A DNA stretch of 64,000 nucleotides from NCBI RefSeq assembly GCF_012910785.2, contig NZ_WTVH02000010.1, forward strand, positions 682,001 to 746,000. Reading direction: 5' to 3'. Under the pieces are notes generated by a model. It did no database searches. It was not told the origin of the DNA and saw only the letters and a program-made list of their open reading frames with translations. Source of the stretch: Aromatoleum buckelii. Lineage in GTDB: Bacteria; Pseudomonadota; Gammaproteobacteria; Burkholderiales; Rhodocyclaceae. The translations under genes were made by a program, and so were the position numbers. Positions 42,875-52,937 of the stretch are shown piece by piece; within the stretch, counting starts at the first letter, position 1, and each line of letters begins with the position of its first letter.

Positions 42875-43972
42875 ATGAGCGTAGCCAGCAAGGCCCCCGA
42901 TCACATCCGCGCAATCACGCCCTATCCGCCCGGCAAGCCGATCGGCGAGCTGGCGCGGGAAATGGGGATCCCCGAAGCCAACATCGTCAAGCTGGCGTCC
43001 AACGAGAATCCGCTGGGCATGAGCGTGCGCGCCAAGGAAGCCGCCCAGGCGGCGCTCGTCGACATCGAGCGCTACCCGGATGGCAATGGCTTCGAGCTGA
43101 AGGCAGCGCTGTGCGCGCGCTTCGGCGTGCAACCCGAGCAGATCGTGCTCGGCAACGGTTCGAACGACGTCCTCGAGCTCGCCGCGCATGCATACCTCGC
43201 CCCCCGCAGTTCTGCAGTGTTCTCGCAGCACGCATTCGCCGTCTATCCGCTCGCGACCAATGCAATGGGCGCGCGCGGCATCGAGGTGCCGGCGCGGGCT
43301 TACGGACACGATCTGGCCGCAATGGCAGCGGCGATCGCGCCCGACACGCGAATCGTGTTCATTGCGAACCCGAACAACCCCACCGGCACCTTCGTCGACG
43401 GCCACGAGCTCGAAACTTTCCTCGCCCGGGTGCCGTCCGATGTGCTCGTGGTGCTGGACGAGGCTTACACCGAATACCTGTCCGAACAGCAGCGTTACGA
43501 CAGTCTCTCGTGGTTGCCGCGCTTTCCGAACCTGCTCGTTTCCCGAACCATGTCGAAAGCATATGGCATGGCGGGCCTGCGCGTCGGCTACGGCATCGGG
43601 CACCCCGATGTCGTCGACCTGATGAACCGCGTCCGCCAGCCGTTCAACGTCAACAGCGTGGCGCTCGCGGCAGCGACGGCTGCGATCGCCGACGAGGAGT
43701 TTCTCGCCCGCAGTGCTGACGTCAATCGGCGCGGCATGGCGCAGATCACCGAGGCGCTCGCCGAGCTCGCGCTGGAATGGATCCCGTCGGCGGGCAATTT
43801 CGTCACGTTCAGGGTCGGGGATGCAGGAGCAGCGAATCTGGCGCTGCTGAAACAAGGCGTCATCGTCCGGCCGATCGGCGGCTACGGCATGCCCGAATGG
43901 CTGCGCGTTTCGATCGGCCTGCCGGAAGAGAACGCCCGTTTCATCACCGCCCTGCGGCAGGCGCTCGCATGA
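42875..43972 (+). CDS. hisC: Histidinol-phosphate / aromatic aminotransferase
   Basis: A class I/II PLP aminotransferase of the HisC family, 365 residues. The PLP lysine is in SRTMSKAYGMAGLRVGYG (about residue 228), and NPNNPTG and KLASNENPLG are present. GAGGAG is upstream. Because it stands between pheA and tyrA, away from any his genes, it probably also, or mainly, transaminates phenylpyruvate and 4-hydroxyphenylpyruvate. That is an inference from context. Confidence 0.93.
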   Translation: MSVASKAPDHIRAITPYPPGKPIGELAREMGIPEANIVKLASNENPLGMSVRAKEAAQAALVDIERYPDGNGFELKAALCARFGVQPEQIVLGNGSNDVLELAAHAYLAPRSSAVFSQHAFAVYPLATNAMGARGIEVPARAYGHDLAAMAAAIAPDTRIVFIANPNNPTGTFVDGHELETFLARVPSDVLVVLDEAYTEYLSEQQRYDSLSWLPRFPNLLVSRTMSKAYGMAGLRVGYGIGHPDVVDLMNRVRQPFNVNSVALAAATAAIADEEFLARSADVNRRGMAQITEALAELALEWIPSAGNFVTFRVGDAGAANLALLKQGVIVRPIGGYGMPEWLRVSIGLPEENARFITALRQALA

Positions 43973-43991
43973 CTCAGGCAAGGGACAGACA

Positions 43992-44894
43992 ATGTTCATG
44001 ATCGACAAGCTGGTCGTCTGCGGTGTCGGCCTGATTGGCGGCTCGTTCGCGTTGGCGCTGCGCCGGGCCGGATTGGTCAGACGCATCGTCGGGATCGGGC
44101 GCAGCCCGGCATCGCTCGCTCGCGCAGTGGCGCTGGGCGTCATCGACAAGGCGGCCGCCGGCTGGGCCGATGCGCTGGACGGCGCCGATTTCGTCCTGCT
44201 GGCTACTCCGGTCGGGCAAATGGATACGGTAATGGCAGCGATGGCGCCGCATCTGGCGCCGGGAACGGTGGTCACCGACGCCGGCAGTACCAAGCGCGAC
44301 GTCATCGAGGCGATCTACCGCAATCTTCCCGAGCATCTCCCGTACGTTGTCCCGGCGCACCCGATCGCCGGCGCCGAGTGCAGCGGTGTCGAGGCGGCGT
44401 TCGCCGGCCTGTACGACGGGAGGAAAGTCGTCGTCACGCCGTTGCCCGAAAACGAGCCGGAGGCGGTGCTGCGCGTGCGCCAAGCGTGGGAGGCGTGCGG
44501 GGCGCTGGTGCACGAGATGCCGCCGCAGGAGCACGATCGCGTGTTTGCGGCGGTCAGTCACCTGCCTCATCTGCTGGCGTTCGGGCTGGTGCACGACCTG
44601 GCCGGGCGGTCGAACGCCGAACAGCTGTTCGGGTACGCCGCGAGCGGCTTTCGCGACTTCACGCGTATCGCGGGCAGCCATCCGGAGATGTGGCGGGATA
44701 TCTGCATCGCCAACAGACAGGCTCTGCTGGGTGAGCTGGACCAGTATCTGGCCGAGCTCGCGCAGCTTCGGGCGCTGCTGCTGTCTGCCGACGGCGACCG
44801 ACTCGAGCAACTGTTCGGCGAGGCGCGCGCGGCCCGCAATGCCTGGGCCGAGCAATTTTCCACCTCTGCCAACGCTGTTCCGATGCCCGAGTGA
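43992..44894 (+). CDS. tyrA: Prephenate (arogenate) dehydrogenase
   Basis: The NAD(P)-dependent enzyme making the tyrosine precursor from prephenate, 300 residues. The nucleotide-binding start is [20 protein letters not shown]. Substrate-binding landmarks are [25 protein letters not shown] and the catalytic-histidine segment [13 protein letters not shown]. There is no fused chorismate mutase, since that activity is in pheA. It ends two bases before the aroA-cmk ATG. GTG (43992) and ATG (43998) starts differ by two residues. Confidence 0.96.
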   Translation: MFMIDKLVVCGVGLIGGSFALALRRAGLVRRIVGIGRSPASLARAVALGVIDKAAAGWADALDGADFVLLATPVGQMDTVMAAMAPHLAPGTVVTDAGSTKRDVIEAIYRNLPEHLPYVVPAHPIAGAECSGVEAAFAGLYDGRKVVVTPLPENEPEAVLRVRQAWEACGALVHEMPPQEHDRVFAAVSHLPHLLAFGLVHDLAGRSNAEQLFGYAASGFRDFTRIAGSHPEMWRDICIANRQALLGELDQYLAELAQLRALLLSADGDRLEQLFGEARAARNAWAEQFSTSANAVPMPE

Positions 44895-44896
44895 CC

Positions 44897-46831
44897 ATGG
44901 ACTTTCTCGACCTTCCGCCGATGCTCGACGCCACGGGGCGAGTACGCCTGCCGGGCTCGAAGAGTATTTCGAACCGCACGCTGCTGCTTGCCGCGCTGGC
45001 CGAGGGACGGACGGAAATCCGTGACCTGCTCGCGTCCGACGACGTCGAGCGGATGCTCGACGCGCTGCGCACGCTGGGCGTGTCGTGGGTACGCCAGGGT
45101 TACAGCGACGACTATCGTGTCGACGGCGCCGCGGGCCCCTTTCCTGTCAAGGCCGCGGACCTGTTCCTGGGCAATGCCGGCACGGCATTCCGCCCGCTGA
45201 CCGCTGCACTCGCGCTGTCGGGCGGCGAATACCGCCTGACGGGGGTTCCGCGGATGCACGAGCGGCCGATCGGCGACCTCGTCGACGGGCTGCGGCAGAT
45301 CGGTGCGGACGTGCGCTATGTCGGCGTCGAAGGCTTTCCGCCGCTGCATATCCTGCCGGCCATGATTCGCCCTGGCGGTGTGCTGCGCGTGCGTGGCGAC
45401 GTTTCGAGCCAGTTCCTCACCGCGCTGCTGATGGCGTTGCCGCTCACCGGAACGCGGACCACGATCGAAGTCGTTGGCGAGCTGATCTCGAAGCCGTACA
45501 TCTCGATCACGCTCGATCTGATGGCGCGTTTCGGCGTCGAGGTGCAGTGCGAGGGCTGGACCCGCTTCACCGTTCCGGACGGCGCCCGTTACCGCAGCCC
45601 CGGCACGGTGTTCGTCGAAGGGGACGCATCGTCGGCTTCGTACTTTCTTGCCGCGGGGGCGATCGGCGGCGGACCGGTTCGCGTCGAAGGCGTGGGCCGC
45701 AGCAGCATCCAGGGCGACGTGCGCTTCGCCGAGGCGCTTGCCGAACTGGGCGCCGGGGTCGACATCGGCGACAACTGGATCGAAGCGCGGGCACCGGAGA
45801 GCGGACGACTGAAGGCGTTCGATCTCGACCTGAACCATATTCCCGACGCCGCGATGACGCTCGCCGTCGCGGCGCTGTTTGCCGACGGTCCAAGCACGCT
45901 GCGCAATATCGCCAGCTGGCGGGTCAAGGAAACCGATCGCATCGCGGCGATGGCGAAAGAATTGCGCAAGGTCGGCGCCACTGTCGAGGAGGGCGCGGAT
46001 TTCCTGCGCGTCACACCGCCTGCGGAGCTTCTGCCGGCGGCGATCGACACTTATGACGACCACCGCATGGCGATGTGCTTCTCGCTGGTGAGCCTGGGCG
46101 GCTGCCGCGTGCGCATCAATGATCCAAAATGCGTGAACAAGACTTTCCCGACCTATTTCGAGTGCTTCGCCCGCATCACCCGGCCGGTCCCGGTCGTTGC
46201 GATCGACGGACCGTCGGCCTCCGGCAAGGGTACGGTCGCCGCGCGCGTCGCCGCTGCGCTCGGCTACCACTACCTTGACAGCGGTTCGCTGTACCGCCTG
46301 GTCGCGCTCGCGGCAATGCGTGCGGAGCTTTCATTGGATGACGAGCCGGTGCTCGCTACGCTCGCTGCGCGATTGCCCGCCCGCTTCAGTGCAGCGCGAG
46401 CGGTGCTGGACGACGAGGACGTCACCGACGCTATCCGCAGCGAAGCGTGTTCGGTCGGCGCCTCGCAGGTGGCAGCCTTGCCTGCGGTGCGCGCTGCCCT
46501 GCTCGATCGCCAGCGCGATTACCGTCGTGCGCCCGGCCTCGTTGCAGAAGGGCGCGACATGGGCTCGGTCGTGTTCCCGGACGCGACAGTCAAGATATTC
46601 CTCACTGCGACTGTCGAGGCACGCGCGCAGCGGCGCTATAAGCAGTTGATGGAAAAAGGGATGGGTGCTAGCATGGAAAGTCTTCTAAAGGATCTTCATG
46701 AACGGGATGCGCGCGATGCCGCCCGGACTGTCGCTCCCTTGAAGAAATTGCCGGATGCGGTGCTCCTCGATACGACTGAAATCGACGTGGAGCAGGCGGT
46801 CGGTTTCGTGCTCGACCGGGTCCGCCGTTAG
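44897..46831 (+). CDS. aroA: Fusion of EPSP synthase (AroA) and cytidylate kinase (Cmk)
   Basis: One continuous 644-residue frame with two enzymes. Residues 1-430 are 5-enolpyruvylshikimate-3-phosphate synthase ([25 protein letters not shown] at 91-101, YDDHRMAM), the sixth step of the shikimate pathway. Residues 432-644 are CMP/dCMP kinase with P-loop GPSASGKGT at 438-446, then LDSGSLYR and [12 protein letters not shown]. Both halves are full length, and the linker is only a few residues. In many bacteria the two are adjacent genes before rpsA; the fusion keeps the order and is known in some betaproteobacteria. ATG 44897 is used; a GTG at 44891 overlaps tyrA. Confidence 0.96.
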   Translation: MDFLDLPPMLDATGRVRLPGSKSISNRTLLLAALAEGRTEIRDLLASDDVERMLDALRTLGVSWVRQGYSDDYRVDGAAGPFPVKAADLFLGNAGTAFRPLTAALALSGGEYRLTGVPRMHERPIGDLVDGLRQIGADVRYVGVEGFPPLHILPAMIRPGGVLRVRGDVSSQFLTALLMALPLTGTRTTIEVVGELISKPYISITLDLMARFGVEVQCEGWTRFTVPDGARYRSPGTVFVEGDASSASYFLAAGAIGGGPVRVEGVGRSSIQGDVRFAEALAELGAGVDIGDNWIEARAPESGRLKAFDLDLNHIPDAAMTLAVAALFADGPSTLRNIASWRVKETDRIAAMAKELRKVGATVEEGADFLRVTPPAELLPAAIDTYDDHRMAMCFSLVSLGGCRVRINDPKCVNKTFPTYFECFARITRPVPVVAIDGPSASGKGTVAARVAAALGYHYLDSGSLYRLVALAAMRAELSLDDEPVLATLAARLPARFSAARAVLDDEDVTDAIRSEACSVGASQVAALPAVRAALLDRQRDYRRAPGLVAEGRDMGSVVFPDATVKIFLTATVEARAQRRYKQLMEKGMGASMESLLKDLHERDARDAARTVAPLKKLPDAVLLDTTEIDVEQAVGFVLDRVRR

Positions 46832-46897
46832 CGCGTTCCCGCAGGCGAGAAGCAGACCCGGAAAGGTTTGCTTCCTGATTTTCAATCCTCTACTGGT

Positions 46898-46917
46898 AGC
46901 CGCTTTCGGGCGGCTTT
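46898..46917 (+). promoter_or_regulatory. Hairpin in the rpsA leader
   Basis: AGCCGC, loop TTTCGG, GCGGCT is followed by TTTTGG and lies 17-36 bases before the rpsA ATG. It may be a weak terminator of the aro operon or part of the structured rpsA leader. The leader has no Shine-Dalgarno sequence, as is typical of rpsA, where S1 binds its own mRNA and represses translation. Confidence 0.5.
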
Positions 46918-46933
46918 TGGACCTTCACTCTTT

Positions 46934-48643
46934 ATGACCACTGCCACCCCCGTTTCCGATTTCCAGGAAAGTTTTGCCGACCTATTCGAAGAAAGCCTTG
47001 CCCGTCAGGAGATGCGCTCCGGCGAGGTGATCACCGCCGAAGTCGTGAGCATCGACCATAACTTCGTCGTCGTGAATGCCGGCCTGAAGTCCGAGAGCTA
47101 CGTGCCGATCGAAGAGTTCCGCGATGACCGCGGCGAACTCGAAGTCAAGATCGGCGACTTCGTCCACGTCGCCATCGACGCGCTGGAAGACGGCTATGGC
47201 GAAACCCGTCTGTCGCGCGAGAAGGCGAAGCGGATCGCAGCCTGGAACGATCTGGAAAAGGCGCTCAACGAAGGCTCCTTGGTGAAGGGCCTGATTTCGG
47301 GTCGCGTCAAGGGTGGTCTGACGGTCATGACGAACAGCATCCGTGCGTTCCTGCCGGGCTCGCTGGTGGATATGCGTCCGGTCAAGGATACCTCGCCGTA
47401 CGAAGGCAAGGAATTCGAGTTCAAGGTCATCAAGCTCGACCGCAAGCGCAACAACGTCGTGGTGTCGCGCCGCGCCGTGCTCGAAGAGACGATGGGCGAA
47501 GAGCGCGAAAAGCTGCTCGCGAACCTCAAGGAAGGCACGGTCGTCAAGGGTATCGTCAAGAACATCACCGACTACGGCGCGTTTGTCGACCTCGGCGGCA
47601 TCGACGGCCTGCTGCACATCACTGATCTGGCGTGGCGTCGCGTGCGTCACCCGTCTGAAGTGCTCAACGTCGGCGACGAGATCGACGCCAAGGTCCTGAA
47701 GTTCGATCAGGAAAAGAACCGCGTCTCGCTCGGCCTCAAGCAACTCGGCGAAGACCCGTGGGTGGGCATTGCGCGTCGTTACCCGCAGGGCACGCGCCTG
47801 TTCGGCAAGGTGACGAACATCACCGACTACGGCGCGTTCGTTGAAGTCGAGCAGGGCATCGAGGGGCTGGTCCACGTGTCTGAAATGGACTGGACCAACA
47901 AGAACATCCACCCGACGAAGGTCGTTCAGCTCGGCGACGAAGTCGAAGTGATGATCCTCGAGATCGACGAAGACCGCCGCCGCATCTCGCTCGGCATGAA
48001 GCAGTGCATGTCGAACCCGTGGGACGATTTCGCGATCAACCACAAGAAGGGTGACAAGGTCCGCGGCCAGATCAAGTCGATCACCGATTTCGGTGTGTTC
48101 ATCGGCCTGGACGGCGGCATCGACGGCTTGGTGCACCTGTCCGATCTGTCCTGGAGCGACACTGGCGAAGAGGCCGTGCGTCGCTTCAAGAAAGGCGATG
48201 AAGTCGAGGCTGTCGTCTTGGCGATCGACGTTGAGCGCGAGCGCATCTCGCTGGGCGTCAAGCAGCTCGAAGGCGATCCGTTCACGAATTTCATCGCGAC
48301 GCACGAGAAGAACAGCATCGTCGGCGGCACCGTGAAATCGGTCGACGCGCGCGGTGCGGTGATCGCGCTGAACGAGGATGTGGAAGGCTACCTGCGGGCT
48401 TCGGAAGCTGCCGCGCATCGTATCGATGACTTGACGACCGTGCTGAAGGAAGGTCAGGGAGTCGAGGTGATGATCATCAACGTCGACCGCAAGACGCGTT
48501 CGATCAACCTGTCGATCCGCGCGAAGGACCAGGCCGAGCAGAGCGACGCGATGCAGAAGTTTGCGTCGGACAGTTCCGCGGCCAGCGGTACCACGAACCT
48601 TGGTGCGCTGCTGAAGGCCAAGCTCAACGAGCAGAAGCAGTAA
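46934..48643 (+). CDS. rpsA: Ribosomal protein S1
   Basis: The RNA-binding 30S protein needed to start translation on structured or weak-SD mRNAs, 569 residues. Six S1/OB-fold repeats are visible. The first two are divergent and bind the ribosome. The later ones carry the clear pattern [46 protein letters not shown], and so on. ATG 46934 is the family start; no purine-rich ribosome site precedes it. It lies between cmk and ihfB as in E. coli. A minus-strand frame of 636 codons across it is a codon-bias shadow. Confidence 0.98.
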   Translation: MTTATPVSDFQESFADLFEESLARQEMRSGEVITAEVVSIDHNFVVVNAGLKSESYVPIEEFRDDRGELEVKIGDFVHVAIDALEDGYGETRLSREKAKRIAAWNDLEKALNEGSLVKGLISGRVKGGLTVMTNSIRAFLPGSLVDMRPVKDTSPYEGKEFEFKVIKLDRKRNNVVVSRRAVLEETMGEEREKLLANLKEGTVVKGIVKNITDYGAFVDLGGIDGLLHITDLAWRRVRHPSEVLNVGDEIDAKVLKFDQEKNRVSLGLKQLGEDPWVGIARRYPQGTRLFGKVTNITDYGAFVEVEQGIEGLVHVSEMDWTNKNIHPTKVVQLGDEVEVMILEIDEDRRRISLGMKQCMSNPWDDFAINHKKGDKVRGQIKSITDFGVFIGLDGGIDGLVHLSDLSWSDTGEEAVRRFKKGDEVEAVVLAIDVERERISLGVKQLEGDPFTNFIATHEKNSIVGGTVKSVDARGAVIALNEDVEGYLRASEAAAHRIDDLTTVLKEGQGVEVMIINVDRKTRSINLSIRAKDQAEQSDAMQKFASDSSAASGTTNLGALLKAKLNEQKQ

Positions 48644-48655
48644 ATCCGGTTGGAT

Positions 48656-48940
48656 ATGACCAAATCGGAGCTGATTGCGAGGCTCGCGGCGCGTTTTCCG
48701 CAGCTGGTCGCAAAGGATGCCGATTACGCGGTCAAGATGGTGATCGATGCGATGTCCGAAGCGCTTGCGCGCGGGGATCGCATCGAGATCCGGGGATTTG
48801 GCAGCTTCGCATTGAACTATCGACCGCCGAGGGTGGGGCGTAATCCGAAATCCGGAGACAAGGTTCTGGTTCCGGAAAAGTACGTGCCCCACTTCAAGGC
48901 CGGCAAAGAGCTACGCGAGCGCGTCGACATCGCCGGATGA
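48656..48940 (+). CDS. ihfB: Integration host factor subunit beta
   Basis: A DNA-bending histone-like subunit of 94 residues, the same length as E. coli IhfB. It pairs with IhfA (not in the window). The dimer core is [17 protein letters not shown], and the beta-arm that inserts into the minor groove is [25 protein letters not shown] is a usual helper at sigma-54 promoters such as the one proposed at 12.8 kb. ATG 48656 is 12 bp after the rpsA stop, with only a weak ribosome site. A terminator follows at 48978. Confidence 0.97.
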   Translation: MTKSELIARLAARFPQLVAKDADYAVKMVIDAMSEALARGDRIEIRGFGSFALNYRPPRVGRNPKSGDKVLVPEKYVPHFKAGKELRERVDIAG

Positions 48941-48977
48941 GCTGCGCGGCGATCGGGGCTGCATCATGAATGTCCGG

Positions 48978-49005
48978 GAAGGCGGCGCGAGCCGCCTTCT
49001 TTTTT
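48978..49005 (+). terminator. Rho-independent terminator after ihfB
   Basis: GAAGGCGGC, GNRA-type loop GCGA, GCCGCCTTC is followed by six Ts. Confidence 0.93.
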
Positions 49006-49032
49006 GCCCTTCGCTCGGAGATAATTCATCCC

Positions 49033-49341
49033 ATGCGCGTCGTAATGTGGATCATCCGGCTCCTGCTGTTCTTTCTGCTGTTCGGTTTCGCAGTGAAGAA
49101 CGACCACCTCGTGAGCCTGCATTTCTTTTTCGGCAGCAGCTGGCAGTTGCCGCTGGTGTTCGTCATCCTCGTCGCATTCACCGCCGGTGCGCTGCTCGGC
49201 GTGACGGCGACTTTCGGCTCGCTGCTGCGTCAGCGTCGTGAAATCGGCCGCCTGCGGCGCCAACTCGACCGCGCCACGCGTGACCGTCCGGCCGCCCAGG
49301 TTCCGAGCACGGCCGAAGTCCAGGCGCCCGAGACTTTTTGA
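49033..49341 (+). CDS. lapA: Lipopolysaccharide assembly protein A
   Basis: A small inner-membrane protein of 102 residues with two membrane segments (about 4-22, WIIRLLLFFLLFGFAV; about 38-62, LPLVFVILVAFTAGALLGV). A cytoplasmic coiled-coil tail (RQRREIGRLRRQLDRA) follows. LapA works with LapB and the protease FtsH to set LpxC levels and LPS assembly. ATG 49033 directly precedes the first membrane segment. lapB begins 4 bp downstream, the conserved lapAB pair. Confidence 0.93.
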   Translation: MRVVMWIIRLLLFFLLFGFAVKNDHLVSLHFFFGSSWQLPLVFVILVAFTAGALLGVTATFGSLLRQRREIGRLRRQLDRATRDRPAAQVPSTAEVQAPETF

Positions 49342-49344
49342 GCA

Positions 49345-50520
49345 ATGGAAATCGAATTCTGGTGGTTTCTGGCGCTGCCGCTTTTTTTTGCGCTGGGCTG
49401 GCTGGCCGCGCGCATCGACATACGTCAGGTGGTGCATGAATCGCGCGCGCTGCCGCGTTCGTACCTGTCGGGCTTGAATTTTCTGCTCAATGAACAGCAG
49501 GACAAGGCGATCGATGCGTTCATCGAAGCGGTGAAGATCGATCCGCAAACGATCGAGCTGCATTTCGCGCTGGGAAGCCTGTTTCGACGCCGCGGCGAGA
49601 CCGATCGCGCGATTCGCATGCACCAGAGCCTCGTCGACCGCGAGGACCTCTCCGATGAGCAGCGCCTTCAGGCGCTCGCCGAACTCGGTCAGGATCATCT
49701 GAAGGCCGGGTTGCTGGACCGCGCCGAGGCGGTGTTCCTGAAGCTTCGGGACACCCGCCTCAATGACATTGCAGTGCGTTTTCTGCTCGAGATCTACCAG
49801 CAGGAGAAGGACTGGGCAAAGGCGATCGAGGCGGCAAAGGCGCTGCCGGATCACGAGAGCGTCCTGTGGCGCAAGGAAGTCGCGAATTTCTATTGCGAGC
49901 TGGCGACCCTCGCCTTGGCAAGCTCGCGGAACGACGAAGCCCAACGCCATCTTGACCAAGCGTTCGCGATCAATCGGCGGTGTGTCCGAGCGAGCATCGT
50001 CCTGGGCGATCTCATGGCGGCGGAGAAGCGCTACGACGAGGCCATCGAAGTGTGGAAGCGCGTCGAGAGCCAGGACCCGGTCTACCTTGCGCTGGTCGCC
50101 GAACGCATCATGGACGCCCACCAGCGGCTCGACCGGGTCGAGCAGGGGCAGACGCTGCTGCGCTCGTGGCTCGAGCGTCATTCCTCGCTCGACCTCCTCG
50201 ACGAGGTGTTCCACTGGGAACTCGAAAAGGAGGGATCGCGCGCGGCCTATGACCTCGTCAGGGAAGAGCTGCGCCGCAATCCGACCTTGCTCGGGCTCGA
50301 CAAGTTGCTCGAAGCCGCATTGCTGAATGCGCCGGCCGAGCAGCGCAGCGACATCGAACTTGTAAAACAGTTAATCCATGGCCACACCCGCCGGGTCGCG
50401 CGTTATCGTTGCGCCGAATGCGGGTTCAAGGCCCGCCAGTTCCAGTGGCGTTGCCCCGCGTGCGGCGGCTGGGAAACCTATCCTCCGCGTCGCACCGAAG
50501 AATACGATCTCGCGCCGTAA
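49345..50520 (+). CDS. lapB: Lipopolysaccharide assembly protein B (TPR, rubredoxin-type zinc ribbon)
   Basis: A protein of 391 residues (E. coli LapB has 389). The N-terminal membrane anchor (about 5-22, WWFLALPLFFALGWLAARI) is followed by about nine TPR helices-pairs on the cytoplasmic side. The C-terminus is a rubredoxin-like metal site, CAECGFKARQFQWRCPACGG. LapB is the adaptor that presents LpxC to FtsH and thereby balances LPS with phospholipid. All four ligand cysteines are present, so it should be functional. It shares an operon with lapA. Confidence 0.96.
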   Translation: MEIEFWWFLALPLFFALGWLAARIDIRQVVHESRALPRSYLSGLNFLLNEQQDKAIDAFIEAVKIDPQTIELHFALGSLFRRRGETDRAIRMHQSLVDREDLSDEQRLQALAELGQDHLKAGLLDRAEAVFLKLRDTRLNDIAVRFLLEIYQQEKDWAKAIEAAKALPDHESVLWRKEVANFYCELATLALASSRNDEAQRHLDQAFAINRRCVRASIVLGDLMAAEKRYDEAIEVWKRVESQDPVYLALVAERIMDAHQRLDRVEQGQTLLRSWLERHSSLDLLDEVFHWELEKEGSRAAYDLVREELRRNPTLLGLDKLLEAALLNAPAEQRSDIELVKQLIHGHTRRVARYRCAECGFKARQFQWRCPACGGWETYPPRRTEEYDLAP

Positions 50521-50593
50521 GCGCCTGTGAGGGCTGTCGCCAGTGGCACGGCTCGCCCGCCGGTTTGCTGTCTCTTCCATTTGAGGACGATTC

Positions 50594-51916
50594 ATGAAAA
50601 TCACCGTCGTGGGTACCGGTTATGTGGGACTCGTCAGTGGGGCCTGCCTCGCGGACGTCGGCAACGATGTGCTGTGCCTGGATGTCGATCCGGCCAAAAT
50701 CCGCATCCTGGAGGGCGGCGGAATTCCGATCCACGAACCGGGGCTGCTGGAGATCGTGCGCCGCAATGTCGAGGCCGGCAGGCTGTTCTTCACTACCGAC
50801 GTCGAACAGGCGGCGCGCCACGGAACGATGCAGTTCATCGCGGTCGGGACGCCGCCGGACGAGGATGGGTCGGCGGATCTGAAGTACGTCGTCGCGGCGG
50901 CGCGAAACATCGGCAGGCACATGGATGGCTACCGCGTCGTCGTCAATAAGTCGACGGTCCCGGTGGGTACGGGCGACCGCGTTCGCGAGGCGATCGTTGC
51001 GGAATTGGCGGCCCGCGAAGCCGATTTTCCGTTCAGTGTCGTGTCGAACCCGGAGTTCCTGAAGGAAGGCGCGGCGGTCGATGACTTCATGCGCCCCGAC
51101 CGGATCATCGTCGGGGCGGACGACGAGCGCGCGATCGATCTGATGCGCGAATTGTACGGCCCGTTTCAGCGCAACCGCGAAAAGATGCTGGTTATGGATG
51201 TCCGGAGCGCCGAGCTGACCAAATATGCCGCCAATGCGATGCTTGCGACCCGCATCAGCTTCATGAACGAACTGGCGAACCTCGCCGAGACGCTCGGCGC
51301 GGACATTGAACTCGTGCGTCAGGGTATCGGCTCTGACCCGCGCATCGGCTGGCACTTTCTCTATCCCGGCTGCGGCTACGGTGGTTCGTGCTTTCCGAAG
51401 GACGTGAAAGCGCTGATCAACACCGGCGACGAGCGCGGTCAGGATCTGCTGATCCTGAACGCCGTCGAGGCGGCCAACGAGGCGCAGAAGCTGCGTCTCG
51501 TCGACAAGGTCGTCGCGCGGTTCGGCGAGGACCTGTCGGATTGCCACTTCGGACTGTGGGGACTCGCCTTCAAGCCCAACACCGACGACATGCGGGACGC
51601 CCCGAGTCGGGTAATCGTTGCCGAGTTGCTGCGGCGTGGCGCGACGGTCGCTGCGTATGATCCGGTCGCGATGGGGGAGGCGCGGCGCATCTTCGGCGAC
51701 GAACCGCGGTTGGCCTATGCGGAGCGGCCGATGGATGTCCTCGAAGGTGCCGATGCGCTGATCATCGTCACCGAATGGAAGGAGTTCCGCAGCCCCGATT
51801 TCATCCAGATCAGGCAGATGCTGCGGCACGCGGTGGTCTTCGACGGGCGCAACATGTACGAACCCTCGGTCATGGCACGCGTCGGCCTCGAATACCACGG
51901 CATCGGACGGCGCTGA
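50594..51916 (+). CDS. ugd: UDP-glucose 6-dehydrogenase
   Basis: It oxidises UDP-glucose twice to UDP-glucuronate for capsule, exopolysaccharide or lipid A sugars. The product has 440 residues, with NAD-binding [18 protein letters not shown] and the catalytic Cys266 in [13 protein letters not shown]. Lys210 in [13 protein letters not shown] and the C-terminal UDP-binding domain ([16 protein letters not shown]) are also visible. GAGGA is upstream. It lies 73 bp after lapB, so envelope polysaccharide functions are grouped here. A heptose kinase gene often found at this place in relatives is not present. Confidence 0.96.
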   Translation: MKITVVGTGYVGLVSGACLADVGNDVLCLDVDPAKIRILEGGGIPIHEPGLLEIVRRNVEAGRLFFTTDVEQAARHGTMQFIAVGTPPDEDGSADLKYVVAAARNIGRHMDGYRVVVNKSTVPVGTGDRVREAIVAELAAREADFPFSVVSNPEFLKEGAAVDDFMRPDRIIVGADDERAIDLMRELYGPFQRNREKMLVMDVRSAELTKYAANAMLATRISFMNELANLAETLGADIELVRQGIGSDPRIGWHFLYPGCGYGGSCFPKDVKALINTGDERGQDLLILNAVEAANEAQKLRLVDKVVARFGEDLSDCHFGLWGLAFKPNTDDMRDAPSRVIVAELLRRGATVAAYDPVAMGEARRIFGDEPRLAYAERPMDVLEGADALIIVTEWKEFRSPDFIQIRQMLRHAVVFDGRNMYEPSVMARVGLEYHGIGRR

Positions 51917-52027
51917 GCCTCCGTTCCGGAACGATTGCCGATATAAGCTTATGCCGCCCCGCGGGTTTGCGCGGACGGGCTGCCCGCTTACTATCGGCCC
52001 ATCGAAATCAGACCGGACCACAGGGAC

Positions 52028-52918
52028 ATGGACTACAAGACGCTGGAAGACTACGTGGGCCACACGCCGCTGGTGCGCCTCAAGCGCATCGGCGCGGGCC
52101 GCAACAACGTCATTCTCGCGAAGCTCGAAGGCAACAACCCGGCTGGATCGGTGAAGGACCGGCCGGCGCTGTCGATGATCGTCCATGCGGAAGCGCGCGG
52201 CGAGGTTCGCCCCGGGGACACGCTGATCGAGGCGACCAGCGGAAATACCGGAATCGCGCTGGCGATGGCGGCGGCGATGCGTGGCTACCGGATGATCCTC
52301 GTGATGCCGGAAAACCAGAGCGTCGAGCGGCGCCAGACCATGCGGGCGTTCGGCGCCGAGCTCGTGCTGACCCCGCGCGACGGCGGCATGGAAATGGCCC
52401 GGGACGTCGCCGAGCGAATGCGCGACGAAGGCCGGGGAATCATCCTCGACCAGTTCGCGAATCCCGACAATCCGCTCTCTCATTACGAAGCGACCGGCCC
52501 GGAAATCTGGGAGCAGACGGGCGGCCGGATCACGCATTTCGTCAGCAGCATGGGCACGACCGGGACGATCATGGGCTGCTCGCGCTTCCTGAAGGAAAGG
52601 AATCCGGCGGTCCGCATCATCGGCTGCCAACCGGATGAGGGCTCGCAGATCCCCGGCATCCGCAAGTGGCCCGAAGCCTATCTGCCGAAGATCTACGAAA
52701 AACCGCGGGTCGATGCGATCGAAAATGTGAGCCAGGCCGACGCCGAGGAAATGACACGGCGCCTGGCGCGCGAGGAAGGTATTTTTGCCGGGATCTCCTC
52801 GGGCGGTGCGATGCACGTCGCCGTCCGCATTGCGGCCGACCTGGAAAATGCGGTGATCGTGTCCATCATCTGCGATCGTGGCGACCGGTACCTGTCGACC
52901 GGCGTGTTTCCGGGCTGA
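52028..52918 (+). CDS. cysM: Cysteine synthase B (O-acetylserine sulfhydrylase)
   Basis: A PLP enzyme forming cysteine from O-acetylserine and sulfide or thiosulfate, 296 residues. The PLP lysine is Lys43 in NPAGSVKDRPA, with TSGNTGIALAMAAAMRGY and the glycine-rich SSMGTTGTIMG loop. The length (about 296-303) and the GCQPDEGSQIPGIRKW segment favour CysM over CysK. It lies 111 bp after ugd and 19 bp before the YdbH-type gene, so it may begin that operon. Confidence 0.95.
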   Translation: MDYKTLEDYVGHTPLVRLKRIGAGRNNVILAKLEGNNPAGSVKDRPALSMIVHAEARGEVRPGDTLIEATSGNTGIALAMAAAMRGYRMILVMPENQSVERRQTMRAFGAELVLTPRDGGMEMARDVAERMRDEGRGIILDQFANPDNPLSHYEATGPEIWEQTGGRITHFVSSMGTTGTIMGCSRFLKERNPAVRIIGCQPDEGSQIPGIRKWPEAYLPKIYEKPRVDAIENVSQADAEEMTRRLAREEGIFAGISSGGAMHVAVRIAADLENAVIVSIICDRGDRYLSTGVFPG

Positions 52919-52937
52919 GTTCCGTTCCGGCCAGCGC

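Noticed and set aside
46982-48892. Minus-strand frame of 636 codons opposite rpsA and ihfB
   Set aside because: It crosses two certain genes and mirrors their codon bias; no recognisable domains.
50544-50559. TGGCACG sequence before ugd as a sigma-54 promoter
   Set aside because: The -12 block reads CC instead of GC at the required spacing, so the core rule is broken.
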